From contig FN649746.1 in assembly GCA_000310025.1 (NCBI GenBank), positions 2,788,797 to 2,852,796 of the forward strand: 64,000 nucleotides of DNA, in the 5' to 3' direction. The notes below the pieces were generated by a model that made no database searches, was not told the DNA's origin, and saw only the letters and a program-made list of their open reading frames with translations. Below are positions 22,101 to 33,962 of this stretch, piece after piece; within the stretch, counting starts at the first letter, position 1, and each line of letters opens with the position of its first letter. The stretch is from Ectocarpus siliculosus. Taxonomy: Eukaryota; Sar; Phaeophyceae; Ectocarpales; Ectocarpaceae. The translations under genes were made by a program, and so were the position numbers.

Positions 22101-25050
22101 GTTGGTAGAACATGCTCGCTGTTGCTATCTCTGCGTTTGCTTCTTGTCCGTTCTTACATTGGTTTTGTTGCGTTTGGTCTTCTCTCTGGCGATATGTGGC
22201 ACCTGTGTTATTCTTTGACACAAGAGTGATGAGATATGTTGGTGTTACCTTACCTCAACTGAAAAGTCTCAGCAACCTACGATATTGGAGGAAAAGAAAC
22301 TTTATCACAACGGGTTTGCTGCGTACGGTGTACGTTGAGGGTATGGTTATTAATCTTTAACTTGCCCCGGGGTAAGGGTTTGTCTAGTCTTTGGTCACCG
22401 AGATTTCTTGGGGCGTGGTCAGCTTCCACTACTGTGAACGTGTTGGTGCTTGTTTCAAGCTCTGCCCGCACGGAAAATTTCCGATTCCATGCGCCCGATA
22501 AGGAAAGTCATTTCCATGCTCCCCTCCGTTGCCGTTCTCGTCGTCGTCTCTCTCCCCCCCCCCCCTCTTCCTCTCTTTCCGTTATTGGACAACCTTCTCG
22601 TGGGACACCACGCCATCGCGCACAACGCCAGACGTCGATTTCCCTCAAGAATTCCCCGGAAACTGCACCTCTTCAGTGCTGCTCAGCGCGATCCAGCCGG
22701 GAGACGGGAACGTTAACTGGTGGTCTCTTTTTTTCCGCAGCGGGGCCCTGGTGGCGCTATTGCTGCAGATCACCCTAGCCCACTGGTTCATCTCGTGGTT
22801 CAGCGTGCTCAGGCCGCTGACGATGCACAAGGGACGGGTCATGATTCCAAACCCGTGAGTGTTGTCGTGGTTTGTGCACGCGCTGCCGAGTCCATCGCAG
22901 AGGGTCTGGCCCGTAGTCGCACACGGTGGATAGCGTTAAATGATTGCCGGGAAACCCTCCACCTATGGGCGATGAAATTGCGCAGGGCTTGTTGTCTCGG
23001 CGAGCTTCGTTTCTCCCGGATGGTGAGATCGGGCGGCACCTCCAGCCAAATGAGAGTTTTCGCTGGCTCTCCTTCGCGGACCTGTTGACGACCGTGGCGC
23101 TGTGACACAGGGGAAGGTCACGAATCTCTGGTTAGAAGAATCTCACCGAAGCAGGGATGCTACAGCCGTGACTCTCCTGACCTTTATGGTTTTCTTGTTA
23201 CCCGCGTTTGTCTGTCATCATTCGTGTTCCCCGAGTGCCTAGTGCACCCTCTTTGCCCTCTCCACCCTCTCCACCCAACCCTAGCGTACTCCCCAACCAT
23301 CTCCCGTTGCCTCGCCCGCACCCAAACCGACGGGCAACAATGTCGCTCGTTTCCCCGCCCCCTTTGCGTGTTGCCAAAATAGTAGTCTTCCACCCCCTCC
23401 TCTCGAGGACGCGTGGTCAATGGTCTAGCAGCTAAGGCATTCAAAACATTAGTACGCCCCCCCCTTGTCGTTAGCTGTACTGGGGCATAGGAAGTGGGTT
23501 GAAAAGGCGGGAAGTGATATCGGTAGGATAGATCGGCTAGGGAAGACATTTTTGAGCCACCTTTGGCAAAGTAGGAAGGAACGATTGGCCATCGGTGATC
23601 GGTCCTGTGGGAACCATGCTCCGTCCTCTCGAGGATGCGTGGTCAATGGTCCAACAGCTAAGCAAACATACGTTCGCCCCCCCCCCCCCCCCCTTNNNNN
23701 NNNNNNNNNNNNNNNNNNNNNNNNNNNNNNNNNNNNNNNNNNNNNNNNNNNNNNNNNNNNNNNNNNNNNNNNNNNNNNNNNNNNNNNNNNNNNNNTTCGG
23801 GGGGGGGGGGGCAATGGTTCAAAGCTTAAAAAAAAAAAATTTTCCCCCCCCCCCCCCCCCTTTGCTCCGTCTCGAAAGGGACGCGTGGTCAATGGTCAAA
23901 TGACTACGGCAAGCAACAAATGAGTACGCCCCCCCCCCCCCCCCTACCAAACAAATTTCGCGATTTTGGCGTGGCCGCAACAGGGAGACGAACCAGAGCG
24001 ACCCCGTCCTGTTCCGGGAGGTCCGCGCTTTCGCCCGGAGGCGCGCCATCCTCCCGTTCGTCTTCATGACCCTCCTGCTCCTCTTCCTGCTCATCAACCT
24101 CGGCGTGAGCTCCTCGGCAGAGGGTATGGGCCGCAAGGTTCTCATCGGTTCCGCCATCTTGTTCGCGCTGCAGTTTGTGGTCGTGCCGCTGCTTGTCTGG
24201 CGACCTTCCGATGAGCGGTGGCTGCCGGCGGCGGCGATGCCACCGGACAACGACGGCTCCTTGCGAGAGGATTACACCGACGCCGGCGAGAGCGACAGCT
24301 ACGACGACAAGGAGGAGGGCGGCTGGGATTCGGGGAATGATAAGGAGCCCGGCTCGTCGTTGCCGAGGTGCGAGCAGTTGGGCTTTGTGCTGTTGCTGCT
24401 GTCGTTGTTGCTGTTGTGAGTAGTTTGCGGTTGCGGGTTTTCTGCTGTTTCTGTCGTGAGTGTTTTTTTAGTTGGCCAAGAGGTTGTCGAGGAGTTCGTC
24501 TTTTTTTGCTCCTGTGGACACGGGGCCCGGTGCTTCCGTGAACACATATGAGATTCACATGAGGGGATGTGCTTCGATTCCCTGGAAACGGGGGACATGC
24601 CAATACGGTACCTGCTTTCGCCCCCCCTCCCCCCCCTCGCGCGCTTGATGTACGACACATTTGTGGTTGGGCATCTCCAACGCTTCTCCCCCCCTACCGT
24701 GTACCGCTCAAGGATGCCTCGCCTCTCTTCTCCGCCTGTGCGCGTGTGTCTTCAGAATGTGCATCGACCGCGCTAATTAACCCGTGTGCGTGTCCGCGCG
24801 CTCGTGTGTCTGTCTCAGAAATCGCCACTCCCACAGGGATGACGATTATCCTCACTCGTTCAGGGACGACGATCATCCGCAGTACAGGGATGCCGACGAT
24901 CCCCCCCGTTCTCGTACCCCCCAGCGGCAAGAGCAGAAGCTGGAGCGCTCGGACTCGGGGGACAGTCTCTCGAGCATTTTGGCGGCGGCCATGGCGGCAA
25001 CATCAGCGGCCGCCGCCGTCGGAGAAGGGCGGCAACCGCCGCGGTATTGA
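15695..25050 (+). CDS. Six-span membrane protein with two Cys-rich ectodomains, family unknown
   Basis: Complete gene of 13 exons, every junction GT-AG and in phase: 15695-15904, 16561-16670, 17341-17497, 17958-18090, 18772-18932, 19224-19300, 20346-20552, 21076-21152, 21233-21282, 21376-21535, 22632-22854, 23984-24367 and 24819-25050. Product about 726 residues. Hydrophobic spans lie at about 57-79, 262-282, 301-320, 478-504, 544-564 and 573-595. The order is a basic N terminus, span 1, a loop of about 180 residues with Cys and N-glycosylation sequons, spans 2-3, a second loop of about 155 residues with five Cys and several sequons (NTS, NRT, NLT, NCT), spans 4-6, then an acidic tail with Asp/His/Arg repeats (HRDDDYPHSFRDDDHP). 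The likely site is the plasma membrane or an endomembrane, loops outside. The donor of exon 9 (GTAGCA) is weak, but phase and the downstream frame support it. I do not recognise the family and assign no function. Confidence 0.9.
18951..19113 (+). repeat. Intronic (TTG/CTG)n microsatellite
   Basis: About 160 bp of TTG with CTG variants directly after exon 5 of the membrane-protein gene. Smaller tracts of the same kind lie at about 20565-20630 and 21306-21342 in later introns. Confidence 0.9.
19325..19580 (-). mobile_element. Poly-C-tailed repeat family, truncated long-type copy
   Basis: About 255 bp closely matching the first part of the copies at 42011 and 61796. It includes the block GCGAAGCGCCTTGAGGTATT and ends before the part that carries their tandem repeat. 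The G-rich end on the plus strand is its poly-C tail. It lies in the intron after exon 6. Confidence 0.75.
19590..19715 (-). mobile_element. Poly-C-tailed repeat family, short diverged copy
   Basis: A G run is followed by a diverged match to the family end (ACCATGCATGCGGTAGTC) and to the CTACAAAGCCGGG block. It lies immediately beside the 19325 copy, in the same orientation and the same intron. Confidence 0.6.
21580..21715 (-). mobile_element. Poly-C-tailed repeat family, short copy
   Basis: A G-rich start, then GTACTCATGTAAACGCATGC and the family block through CCCAGGCTACGTTCCACATG. The same right-hand end is seen in the short copy at 41865, suggesting a short subfamily of about 130 bp. Intronic. 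Confidence 0.65.
23394..23945 (+). mobile_element. Cluster of three poly-C-tailed repeat ends
   Basis: Three plus-oriented copies of the family's tail region lie at about 23394-23470, 23618-23696 and 23868-23945. Each contains GCGTGGTCAATGGTC and ends in a GTTCGCC- or AGTACGCC-like sequence running into a long C tract. The cluster sits in the last long intron of the membrane-protein gene. The assembly gap at 23696-23795 starts inside one of the C tracts. Confidence 0.65.
23696..23795. other. Assembly gap (100 N)
   Basis: Exactly 100 N between a C tract and a G tract. The round size suggests a placeholder, so the true length is unknown. The gap is probably due to homopolymer sequence. It lies in an intron. 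Confidence 0.95.
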
Positions 25051-27071
25051 CGTTTGACCTTCATTGACCTTGACAAACCTTTGTGCGTGTTTCCCGTCGT
25101 TGTGGGTAGTTGTTGTCGCGGATGTTGTCGCAAGTGGCAACGGAAGTTGTGTGGTTGCCGCTGGGTCTCCCGCGTGCTGCGTATTTGAACAGGGTTGTGA
25201 CGTTATACGTCGGGCGTACACCCGGCTAGGTAGTGGGCTGTTGAATGTCTTTTTTAAAACGGATGTTCTGAAGATGCGCTGTAGAAACGCAGGGGGCGCC
25301 CTGTATTGTCCATGTCATAAACCGCTTCTTCAAGGTGCGGGTGAGCCGATATAGGGTGTATGTGTGTGGGAACTGTAATATGTAAACCTTGTGCAAGAAA
25401 CGCTCGAATTGAGGCATTGTGTAGGGGCAGGCCAGGCATTTTGAACTGCCAGACAGATGCACAAGCCTTTTTGATAGAAGCACAGATAGGTCCTAGAGAT
25501 TCGCGGACGGGCGACACGCCTTGGCCACAGAAACGTGTGCAACGCACCGTCACATGCGTGTCCTGGACAAATCTCAATATCGTCAGTTCCTTACTTACAA
25601 TTTAGACGAGTCCCTCTCGTAGTGTTGATTTAGCTTCCAATGTTGCTGAAGGCGCGGGTGGCTGCCGTTACATGAGGCGGTGGGGAAGGTGATGCCGTCG
25701 AGGATTTCTTTTCGGGAAGTCGAAAAGGAACAGATTCGTTGGCAGCCGAAAGGGTTTTATCTTGGTGTTTCGTCTCTTATTGCCGTTGATATAACATTTT
25801 CATTCATCCGGGAGAGGAGCCGAGATGTGCCATAACATCGGGTAGAAGTTCCCGGTCGGCGCTAAGAAAAGTTGCGTCGGTCAACACCAAAATGTGCCGC
25901 GAGGCGAAGCCTAAGGTGGTCGTCCATTACGGGGTAGATGCCTTCCCGGGGCGAAACATGATGAGTTTTGATAAATAGTTTATTTTTATACTTGTGTTTT
26001 TTTGCCCTTTGGTGTTTGTTGAACATACCTGGGGTTTTTAATTTCTCGTGGATAAGGGTTTGTTTCCCCAGTTTTGGGCGCGTTTCTTTTTTACATTTGC
26101 AAGGCCGCGCAAGGCGAAGAAGGGAGTGCAAGGGCTAAAAGTGGCTCCAAGTGTTCTTGTGCGAATATGTAAACCGTTGTCCGTTGTCCGTTTTCTGCTG
26201 TTCCGGCTAAGACGCACCATGCGTTTCGTTCAGTATAGCGGGTGCATTGTATTTACCTTTGGCGATGATCTCGCACGCTGAGACAACCCACGGCATGCCC
26301 TCTCTAGTGCACCGTATGCGTATTTGGCTCCGGCTAGATTATTGGTGTTCGCCAATGTCGTAGAATTCCGTTGTTACATGGTCCGGGTTATCAAAGATCC
26401 TTGTGTTTCGTCTTGACCGGAAGCGAAGAGGCTTGTGGTCTGGCAAATAGAACAAATTAAAGCAGCCCAGAGCCGGTGGCGTCGACAGCGCCGCTTTTGT
26501 CCGGGTGTTGCCGTCTGCGAATGATATTCCAAGGTACGGCACACCATTGACGCAAATCAGAAAAGTCACCAAGTGCAAATCACGGAGGTGCCTTTTCTCG
26601 GCAAGAAATAAATGATCCATTCTCTGCCCCCAAGTCTTCGTTCATGCCAGGCATGTTCCCATGTTGGATGGCACACCGATGACTTCGCTTGTGTTGTTAA
26701 ACAGTGTCCGATTTGGGGGTGTGCTGCTGTTCTGGGTTTGGAGGTTTGTTTTCGCGTTCTCGTTATGCGGTGTGCAGATTATACTCTAGTCGAACCGCTT
26801 GGGCGAAGTTCGGAAATGGCACAGGAACAATCTGTGCCCATCCTTGTATATTTATTTGTCGGTTATTCTCTGTTGGAAAATGGTATGGTCTAGGTATCAC
26901 ACCCATTCCTCATTCGTCTTTCCTGGCCAATCCCAACTCTCGCATGGACGCAGCCTATTATCGTGGGGATTCGCGTCGTCAACGCAAAAAGCAAAAATTT
27001 AAAAAAGGTAGCCAGAGCGACGGCCCCGATTGACCGGGGGTACCGCGCGTTTTCAACGTGCGCAGCTGCAG

Positions 27072-27809
27072 TCAAAACGGCGGATTTTGGTGTTGTACCA
27101 CCAAGACTTTTTTCATCAATGACCAACGCGAATATTGTTTTCGCTGTGTATCGAGCCCAAGACTTAGATTCAAGACTGACCGTTCATGCCGAGGTATGGT
27201 TGAGGTCGAAGGGCCGACGGGGCCAAAAGCTTGCATTTGGACGTTGCCACGACTCGAGAGCACACATCGTACGTTCTCGTACACATGTTTTCGCACACAT
27301 GGTCTCGTACATATGTCAACAAGTGAACCCCAAGACACACGGACAACGCAGCAATCGAAACCCTCCTTCTTCCCTTGACGCAATATCCACCAGCCCACCC
27401 AGCTGACGCCTGCGTTGAAACCCGACAACATGATGGCTGCAACCTCTAACCAATCTCGACGGAAGCCTTCCAAACTCGTACCAAGGACAACCTCCACAGC
27501 TTCGGCAACATGATCTGGCCACCACCCGTCTAGGAGAAAATCGGCCAGACGAGGGATGTAATAATGGGGTTCTTCTTCGCCTCTCCCAGTTGACGGCACC
27601 TGCGTCAAGAATGAACCCCAAGCTCCCGACGAGAAAACGCTTTGTTCCGCGATAGTAGAGGGAGAAAGCGACGCGCCAACATAGCCTCCCAAGCACACCC
27701 AGCAACTAATACATCGCGCAATTACAGCAACACCCCGCATACATCGTTCATCGCCCGGCCAACCAAACTCCTCCTTCGCCGCCTCACTGAGCCCACTTGG
27801 ACCATTCAA
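27072..27809 (-). CDS. Unrecognised 245-residue ORF, doubtful
   Basis: An uninterrupted minus-strand frame of 245 codons without low-complexity runs, in a region whose composition suggests minus-strand transcription. The peptide is Trp/Gly/Val-rich (for example WPDHVAEAVEVVLG) and I recognise no domain. It lies downstream of the Dicer stop and could be part of a long Dicer 3' UTR, a small separate gene or a chance frame. No clear start context or intron is visible. Confidence 0.25.
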   Translation of the reverse strand: MNGPSGLSEAAKEEFGWPGDERCMRGVAVIARCISCWVCLGGYVGASLSPSTIAEQSVFSSGAWGSFLTQVPSTGRGEEEPHYYIPRLADFLLDGWWPDHVAEAVEVVLGTSLEGFRRDWLEVAAIMLSGFNAGVSWVGWWILRQGKKEGFDCCVVRVSWGSLVDICTRPCVRKHVYENVRCVLSSRGNVQMQAFGPVGPSTSTIPRHERSVLNLSLGLDTQRKQYSRWSLMKKVLVVQHQNPPF

Positions 27810-28151
27810 AAAGACAATTCACTCTTGCCAAGTTATTCCATCCACCCTTCATTATTATGGTAGTGGTGACATCGCCGATACCATACCTTGTACAACAAAC
27901 ACAGTGAACACAATCAACAAAAACAACAGCAACATCACAAGTCCGCCCGCATCGTACACACGTAGCTTGGAAGGCAAAACTGGTACACAAAGATGCGGCG
28001 AATAAATAGCACTCCAGAGAAATCCAATCGAGTCCAAAACACACACCACGTGGAACATAATCACAACAAGACGAGAAACTTGTTGCACCATCTCACACAA
28101 TGGCATGACCACACAAAGAGGCTAGGCTTATTAAGAACGCCAAAGCGTGCC

Positions 28152-28490
28152 CCAGGCATGCGCAAAATCTCAGGCATATGCCTGACAACAGATCGCATGC
28201 CTGAGATATCTGATACACGTCTGGGTTGTTGCCTGAAATAAAACCTTTACACTAATTTCAAAATTAATATTTTCCCAAGCATAGCGAAGGTTCATTTTGG
28301 GCTTGTGTCGTTGCTTTTCTTCATTTTCTGCCTGTAGCTGCCTCGAAGAACGTAGTAGCAGTCAGGCAACAAAACACCGTCTCAGGCATACATCAGATAG
28401 AAATGACCTCTCAGGCAGCAAGTCAGGCATGCCTGACAGGGTTTTAAAAAGGGGCTCTCATGCAAAAATTCAGGCATGCCTGATCGGGCT
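28152..28490. repeat. Cluster of TCAGGCATGCCTGA palindromes and half-sites
   Basis: Perfect 14-bp palindromes TCAGGCATGCCTGA lie at 28423-28436 and 28470-28483, and a 16-bp variant TCAGGCATATGCCTGA at 28170-28185. Half-sites (TCAGGCA or TGCCTGA) occur near 28152, 28197, 28229, 28362, 28382 and 28411. About nine occurrences in 340 bp is far more than chance. They could be protein-binding sites or the subterminal repeats of a decayed DNA transposon. Confidence 0.75.
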
Positions 28491-29232
28491 GAGATTACCG
28501 CAAGCCACCACCGGAACAATCACCGCGACATCAGCATGACTAGTTCGAAGGCCAATCAACACTACATTAAACACCCGAACGAAAAGTACAATCCCAGCAA
28601 AACGAGCAACAAATCATCCGCAATATGATAGTTTACCGCCGGCAAGACGCAGCCGCAGACATCCCCCCCCCTACACACACACACGCACGCACAAAAAAGC
28701 ACAACCAACCTCACGCTGGACCCTGACGCCCAGTCTCCTCCGTGTCCTTCCTCTCGAAGGACTCCGCGGTCTAGGAAATCTGGCCCACCTAAGACTGGCG
28801 GCGTTTGGTTCGCTGGCCGGCTAGCGCGGTCGATGCTGACAAAAGCAAGAGACGCACACATCTGCCCCGTCAAAGCACCGTGTAGAAATTCACCATTCGA
28901 TCAACCTACTAATATAAGGAGCCGCGGAAGGTTCGCTCCTCGCCGGTCTCTTGAAATACGGGCGCCAAAATTGACCACACCTGCTGTTGGGCGTGTGTGC
29001 TTCGAGGCGTCGAGTCGATTCGTCACATTCGACGCACAAGCTGGCAAAAGGAAACGTGTCGACACGAAAAGCAACTTGCTACACTCCTGAGAACAATTCG
29101 TCCGGTGTCCCGCTGCCGCCACCCTCGCCCGAAGCTGCTGCCGCCGTTTCTCCTTCTCGCTGAGGTTGCCGCTACACCCCCGCTGCTGCTGACTCGCTGT
29201 GGCTGGGCCCCTCAAGTCTAGTAAACTCACGG

Positions 29233-29463
29233 TCAGTTCGCATCGTCTGCCTGGGAACCTTCCACGGCCATCGGGGCGACACCACCACCATCACCGTCCC
29301 TCGCGTCTGCGGCCTCGCAGTTCTCGCACACGAAGCCGCCACCAGCGATATCATCGTCACCGCAAACGCCATATCCGCCCATGCTTTCGTCCTCATTGAC
29401 ATCCTCGGTGGTGCTCCCTCTAGCAGCAAGCTCGCGCTCAACAGACCCATCGCCAGAGACGTT

Positions 29464-29494
<31 letters not shown>

Positions 29495-29539
29495 AGGGGG
29501 GGCGCCGAGGCATCACGGGCGGCCAACTCTTGTGGAGTG

Positions 29540-29573
<34 letters not shown>

Positions 29574-29696
29574 CATCATCACCGGGAGCAGCACCAGCAC
29601 CAGCACCAGCACCATCAGCATCAGTACCAGTACCAGTACCAGCAGCTGCAGCAGCAGCAGCAGCAGCATCATCACCAGCACCAGCAGCATCAATAC

Positions 29697-29728
<32 letters not shown>

Positions 29729-32700
29729 TCACCCGAACCATCGGCACCAGCGACAACCTGGGGCGCCGAGGCGTCGCTGGGGACGGACTCTTGCGGAGTG
29801 ACAGCGGCGTCAGCAGTGGCAGCAGGGCCAGCAGCGCCATCAGCAGCAGGAGTGGGGTTGCCCTCTAGCTCTTCTTCGGCCGGCGGCGGGTAGTCTTGCA
29901 GGTACTGTGCGATTAGCGGCCAGAATACTCGGGACACGGTGCTGTAGGGCGCGAGCAGTCACGGGGGGGGGGCTAATGAGTCATGTCTATGTAATAGTCT
30001 TCATCGTCAAAAAGTGCATTGAGCTCTATCTGTAATACACAGCATTTTGTTGTGTCGTCCTCATCAACGTTAAGAAGCGACAATCATGTGGTCACAAGCA
30101 AAAAGGGCAGCACAAGCAGCAACAGATTATAGAGAGATGCACAAGAGGTAGTTCCAGAAATACGAAGAGTGGGTCAGCGTAAACACTTGAAGGGCGAAGC
30201 GGCAGGGCAAGAACTTGAGAGAACGGAAGAAGAATGCCGGACGGGGCACTACTACCGGGGTCCACCTACAACAGGTGTCGTTGCTCGCAAAAGCCACTAC
30301 TTACCGTACCTGGTACATATGTGTAAATCGTGTGAATTTCCATACATTCCATTACCCATGACATGTCGCATGAGACTGAGCACCATGTCTCCCACGTCCA
30401 AAGTTGCATCGTGGGGTTTGAGAGCCGTACGTTCGAGTTAATAGTTTCACTATTCCTGTCTTTGCTACAGGTAAACCTGAGCAGGCAAGGGTTAGGGTTC
30501 GAGTTCCTGCGATGTCTTCTGCATTGCTGCGCTCTGTACCGCTGATCGTGAGCATTTTTCTCCCGGAAAAGAAATAATATGGCACGTCGATTACCCACAC
30601 TGTGGGATATTGGGCTACTAGGAAACGATTGTAGGTCCCTTTCGCAGGTGTCAGGCATACAAACGTCATCCTAAGCCGTCTTCCCAACACTAACCCTAGA
30701 AACAACGGTGGAGAAAATGCGCGAGAGAAAAACAAAAACGCCAAGGAAACAGCCACAGCAACAACGCCGATAGAGGTGAATACAGTTTATGGGCTAAGGA
30801 ATACTGTGAATAAGCCCGTTATTCAGCCAATTTTGTTCCCAATCACTGAAAATACTTCAACACATCGCCTTCGACTGTGGCATCATCTCGAACGGGCGTT
30901 ATTTCTTTCAATTGTATTTATATTTTCGAAAACCACCACGATCGACCACTCACTTCATGCAGCAGGAGCTGTCGATGAAGACGGCGCCAATTAACGCCTC
31001 GAGGACGTCGGCCGGGTGCTTCGGAGCCGTTCCCGTTCCGCTAACGCCATTGTTCTGTCAATAGCCAACAACAACGGCGCCAAAAACAAGCCAACATCAC
31101 ATGGTCAAAGAAGCATAACACAGCAGTCACACACAAAAGAAAGGTTGCCGCAGGTAGACAGGACCGGGAAAATAAACTGGTAAGATTTCCACAAACCTTG
31201 AGTTCTGCTCGATGGGAGCTCTTGATAAAGCGGGTGACGTTTTCGTGGCGCTGTGCGATGCTAATCTTGAGGAAAATACATTTAAAAAAATTCCACTTTG
31301 AAACCGGGATGGACACCCTACGTACGTACCATGCCAACTCTCCAACGAGAGAGTGACCACTCTCGGCAAAACAAAAAGGATACCTAATATCCAGGCATTC
31401 TCATCAACCCGTGGGTATCAACCTCACTGCGTCTGCCATTCCTCACTCTGATGGAGAGCAGATTTCTTGCAAGCATTGCACCGTGTCCAACAATTGCTCC
31501 GGTCCAACAATTGCCGAACATAAATAGTTGCCGAACGGATACTAGAAGGTACTGAGCGGAGACCGAAGCGGTTATTTATGTGATAATAACAACTACAACA
31601 ATAAGAACACACTTCGCCATTCCTGCACGATAATGTACCTCGATGAAGGCATGGATGTGTCCGAGGATCTTGGGCGAAGCCCTAAGCACGTGGTGCACGT
31701 CCAGCCGCAGCGCGATCACCCACAGGCTTGCGTTGCAAACGCAGCTCGACTGAGGTAAACGACACATACGGCCAAATGAATATGGAATTAGTGTAAAGTA
31801 GTGCGGTGGATACTCGGCCAGTAGTGAGACATACACCCGCCGTGAGATGAGAAGACGAAGAAAACTATCGGGATGAACGACAAAACAAACCGATGTCTCA
31901 AGGTGGGGAGCCAAGAAGATATGAAACTGAACCACAACAACCAACGCACAACGGCAGTATCATATTGAACTGAACAAACAAACAACACACAACCACAGTA
32001 TAGAAAATAAACTGAACAACAACAACCAACACACAACGGCAGTATCATATTGAACTGAACAAACAAACAACACACAACCACAGTATAGAAAATAAACTGA
32101 ACAACAACAACAACAACAATACACAAGAGAGTATCGAATGACGGTTACCTTAATCCGTGTAAGCTCGGCAGGGGTAAACGCGCTGGAGGCAAAGTAGAGG
32201 TGTGCGGTCACCATCCAGCCAAGCACTGCATCGCCCAAGAACTCCAGCCGCTGATAATCTAAAAGAAGAAAAGACGTCAATGGAACGTTGGTGAAGAACA
32301 CAGCAAGCGCAAACACCAACGTGTCAAACTGATCATGAAACGTATGATATCCGTCGGGATAGTGCTCCCTTGCCTAGAGAGGGGCAAACAAAGGGTATGA
32401 GTTCCAGAAAACAAACACCAACACCGAAATAGCCATGTGCCTTCGAAGTGCGACTCACCCTGTGCAGGGACGGTCCCCGGAGGGATGTCGTTGCTGCTCA
32501 CGCGTTGGGCTGCGGCCCTGGCCCTCTCAAGCATCCGATCGGTTCCTGTTGTGGCCTTCTTGGCCCCTTCCGCGTTCTTCCAGTTCTGCGACGACACAAC
32601 AACATACCACGGATTGTCACCGATACGAAATGCGAAGCGTCGTCTCGTTCAACTGCGCCGTGATACATGACATGCCAACACATCACGGTAGTCAACGATA

Positions 32701-33962
32701 CAAAATGTGAAGCGCCGTCTTGTGCCGTGATACATACTCGTGCCTCGTGCCAGCACAATCACACCGCCCTGCCCGCGTCATTTTCCTGGTACACCGCACC
32801 TAACGGTTTCGCAAAATAGCGCTCAACAACTGATGTAACGTATCCTGATCTTACACCACGCCAAAACAATAATGTTTTGGAAATGTGGTACCATGAATAC
32901 CTGAGCGTTGAGACACAGTCCTGCCGCGCGATTGTAAACGTTAGGCCCATAGCAATAGTCGTGCAACGTCTGCCGACGGCATGGTATGACTCCAATGATT
33001 GCCTGCCGTTTCGACATGGACCAGCTTCGTTTCGCCCACCCACTGGGACGCAGCGCGACTTTGGCCGTGATGGAATATCTGCAATTGACTCTTCGGGTAA
33101 GCCTAACCACGATTGAGGTGCCCCAATGCCTGTCGTTGTCATGCCCAGAAAATCGGTACCACACAGTTCCCCATGCACCTCACCCGCACCCCAAATCCTC
33201 TTGGCCAACGACCACAACCGGTAATCCTGCTCTAGCGTTCATAGCACATAATGAAATCCCGACGAACTACTACGACACAACGAGGCATACCGTGCTGTAT
33301 TTGGTTTTCTTGTTTTGTTACCTTCACTTCAATCAGGGCTGGAACACATACAGGAATAACACGCAGTATCCATTCTTCATACTTCATAGAGGTTGACCCA
33401 TGTTGAGCCTTTTGCCACTGACTCAATCAAACGTGGCCCACAAACGGTGGGGGGGGCGACCTTGAGGATTTCCTCTTGTGCTCCTCTCCTTTCCCCATCA
33501 ACACTAACCCCCAACCCCCTGCAGTCGGCGTGTCTCTCGCCCAACCAAAACGCGCACCAGTAGGCATGGCTTGACATGACTGTGGATTTAGCAACGCCGT
33601 TGGTTGCATAAGATATCACACTGCCTGGACCGATTTTCGAAGCTCGATTACTCCACGACCAAGGGGATGCCGAAATGGAAGTATTCGTTTTCGGAAAGCG
33701 CTCGACGAGACGATTCCAACGTCGCAACTTTCGGCGCCATCTCTGCTTCTGCTGCCGAAATATTGAGCTTCGAACATTGGTCAGGGGGGGTGATATCTTA
33801 TGCGACCTACGGTAGGGCCCTCACCCGATCGAACATGGTCCAGGAAGGGTGCGTGATGGCCTGCATGCACAGCCATGGGTAGCGGAAGGTGTAGCCCAGC
33901 CGCTTCTCAAGTAACCGGATGTTGCCCATCAACCTCGCGGATGGCTTCGTCGCCACGTACAC
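29233..33962 (-). CDS. Dicer: RNase IIIb domain and C-terminal tail
   Basis: Exons 33825-33962, 32459-32585, 32149-32258, 31639-31749, 31197-31265, 30954-31054 and 29233-29941. The first gives LEKRLGYTFRYPWLCMQAIT followed by HPSW, the usual start of RNase IIIb. A basic 42-residue exon follows, then the signature DYQRLEFLGDAVLGW. The helical middle (FIEISIAQRHENVTRFIKSS) leads to the second acidic cluster, PADVLEALIGAVFID. The acidic catalytic residues of both clusters are present, so the domain looks active. The last exon closes the domain (VFWPLIAQYLQDY) and then runs about 215 residues of Ala/Gly/Asp-rich sequence encoded by GCA repeats. No dsRNA-binding domain is present before the stop at 29233. 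Confidence 0.94.

Larger units (their letters stand above)
25051..29232. other. Convergent intergenic region
   Basis: This lies between the stops of the membrane-protein gene (plus) and Dicer (minus), so it must hold both 3' UTRs. The plus strand is T/G-rich to about 27 kb and A/C-rich from about 27.3 to 28.1 kb. That pattern fits plus-strand transcription on the left and minus-strand transcription on the right. It contains the unexplained minus ORF at 27072-27809 and the palindrome cluster at 28152-28490. I see no other gene. Confidence 0.5.

Noticed and set aside
22721-22740. A very short intron inside the exon 22632-22854
   Set aside because: GT and CCGCAG ends are present but the interval is about 30 bp, too short to splice; reading through gives a natural membrane segment.
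30480-30515. B-box-like and telomere-like sequence (GGGTTAGGGTTCGAG)
   Set aside because: Only one and a half telomere-like units, and no A box at tRNA distance.
33604-33882. Small protein encoded in the MITE
   Set aside because: The frame exists in both full copies only because their DNA is similar; there is no start context or known domain.
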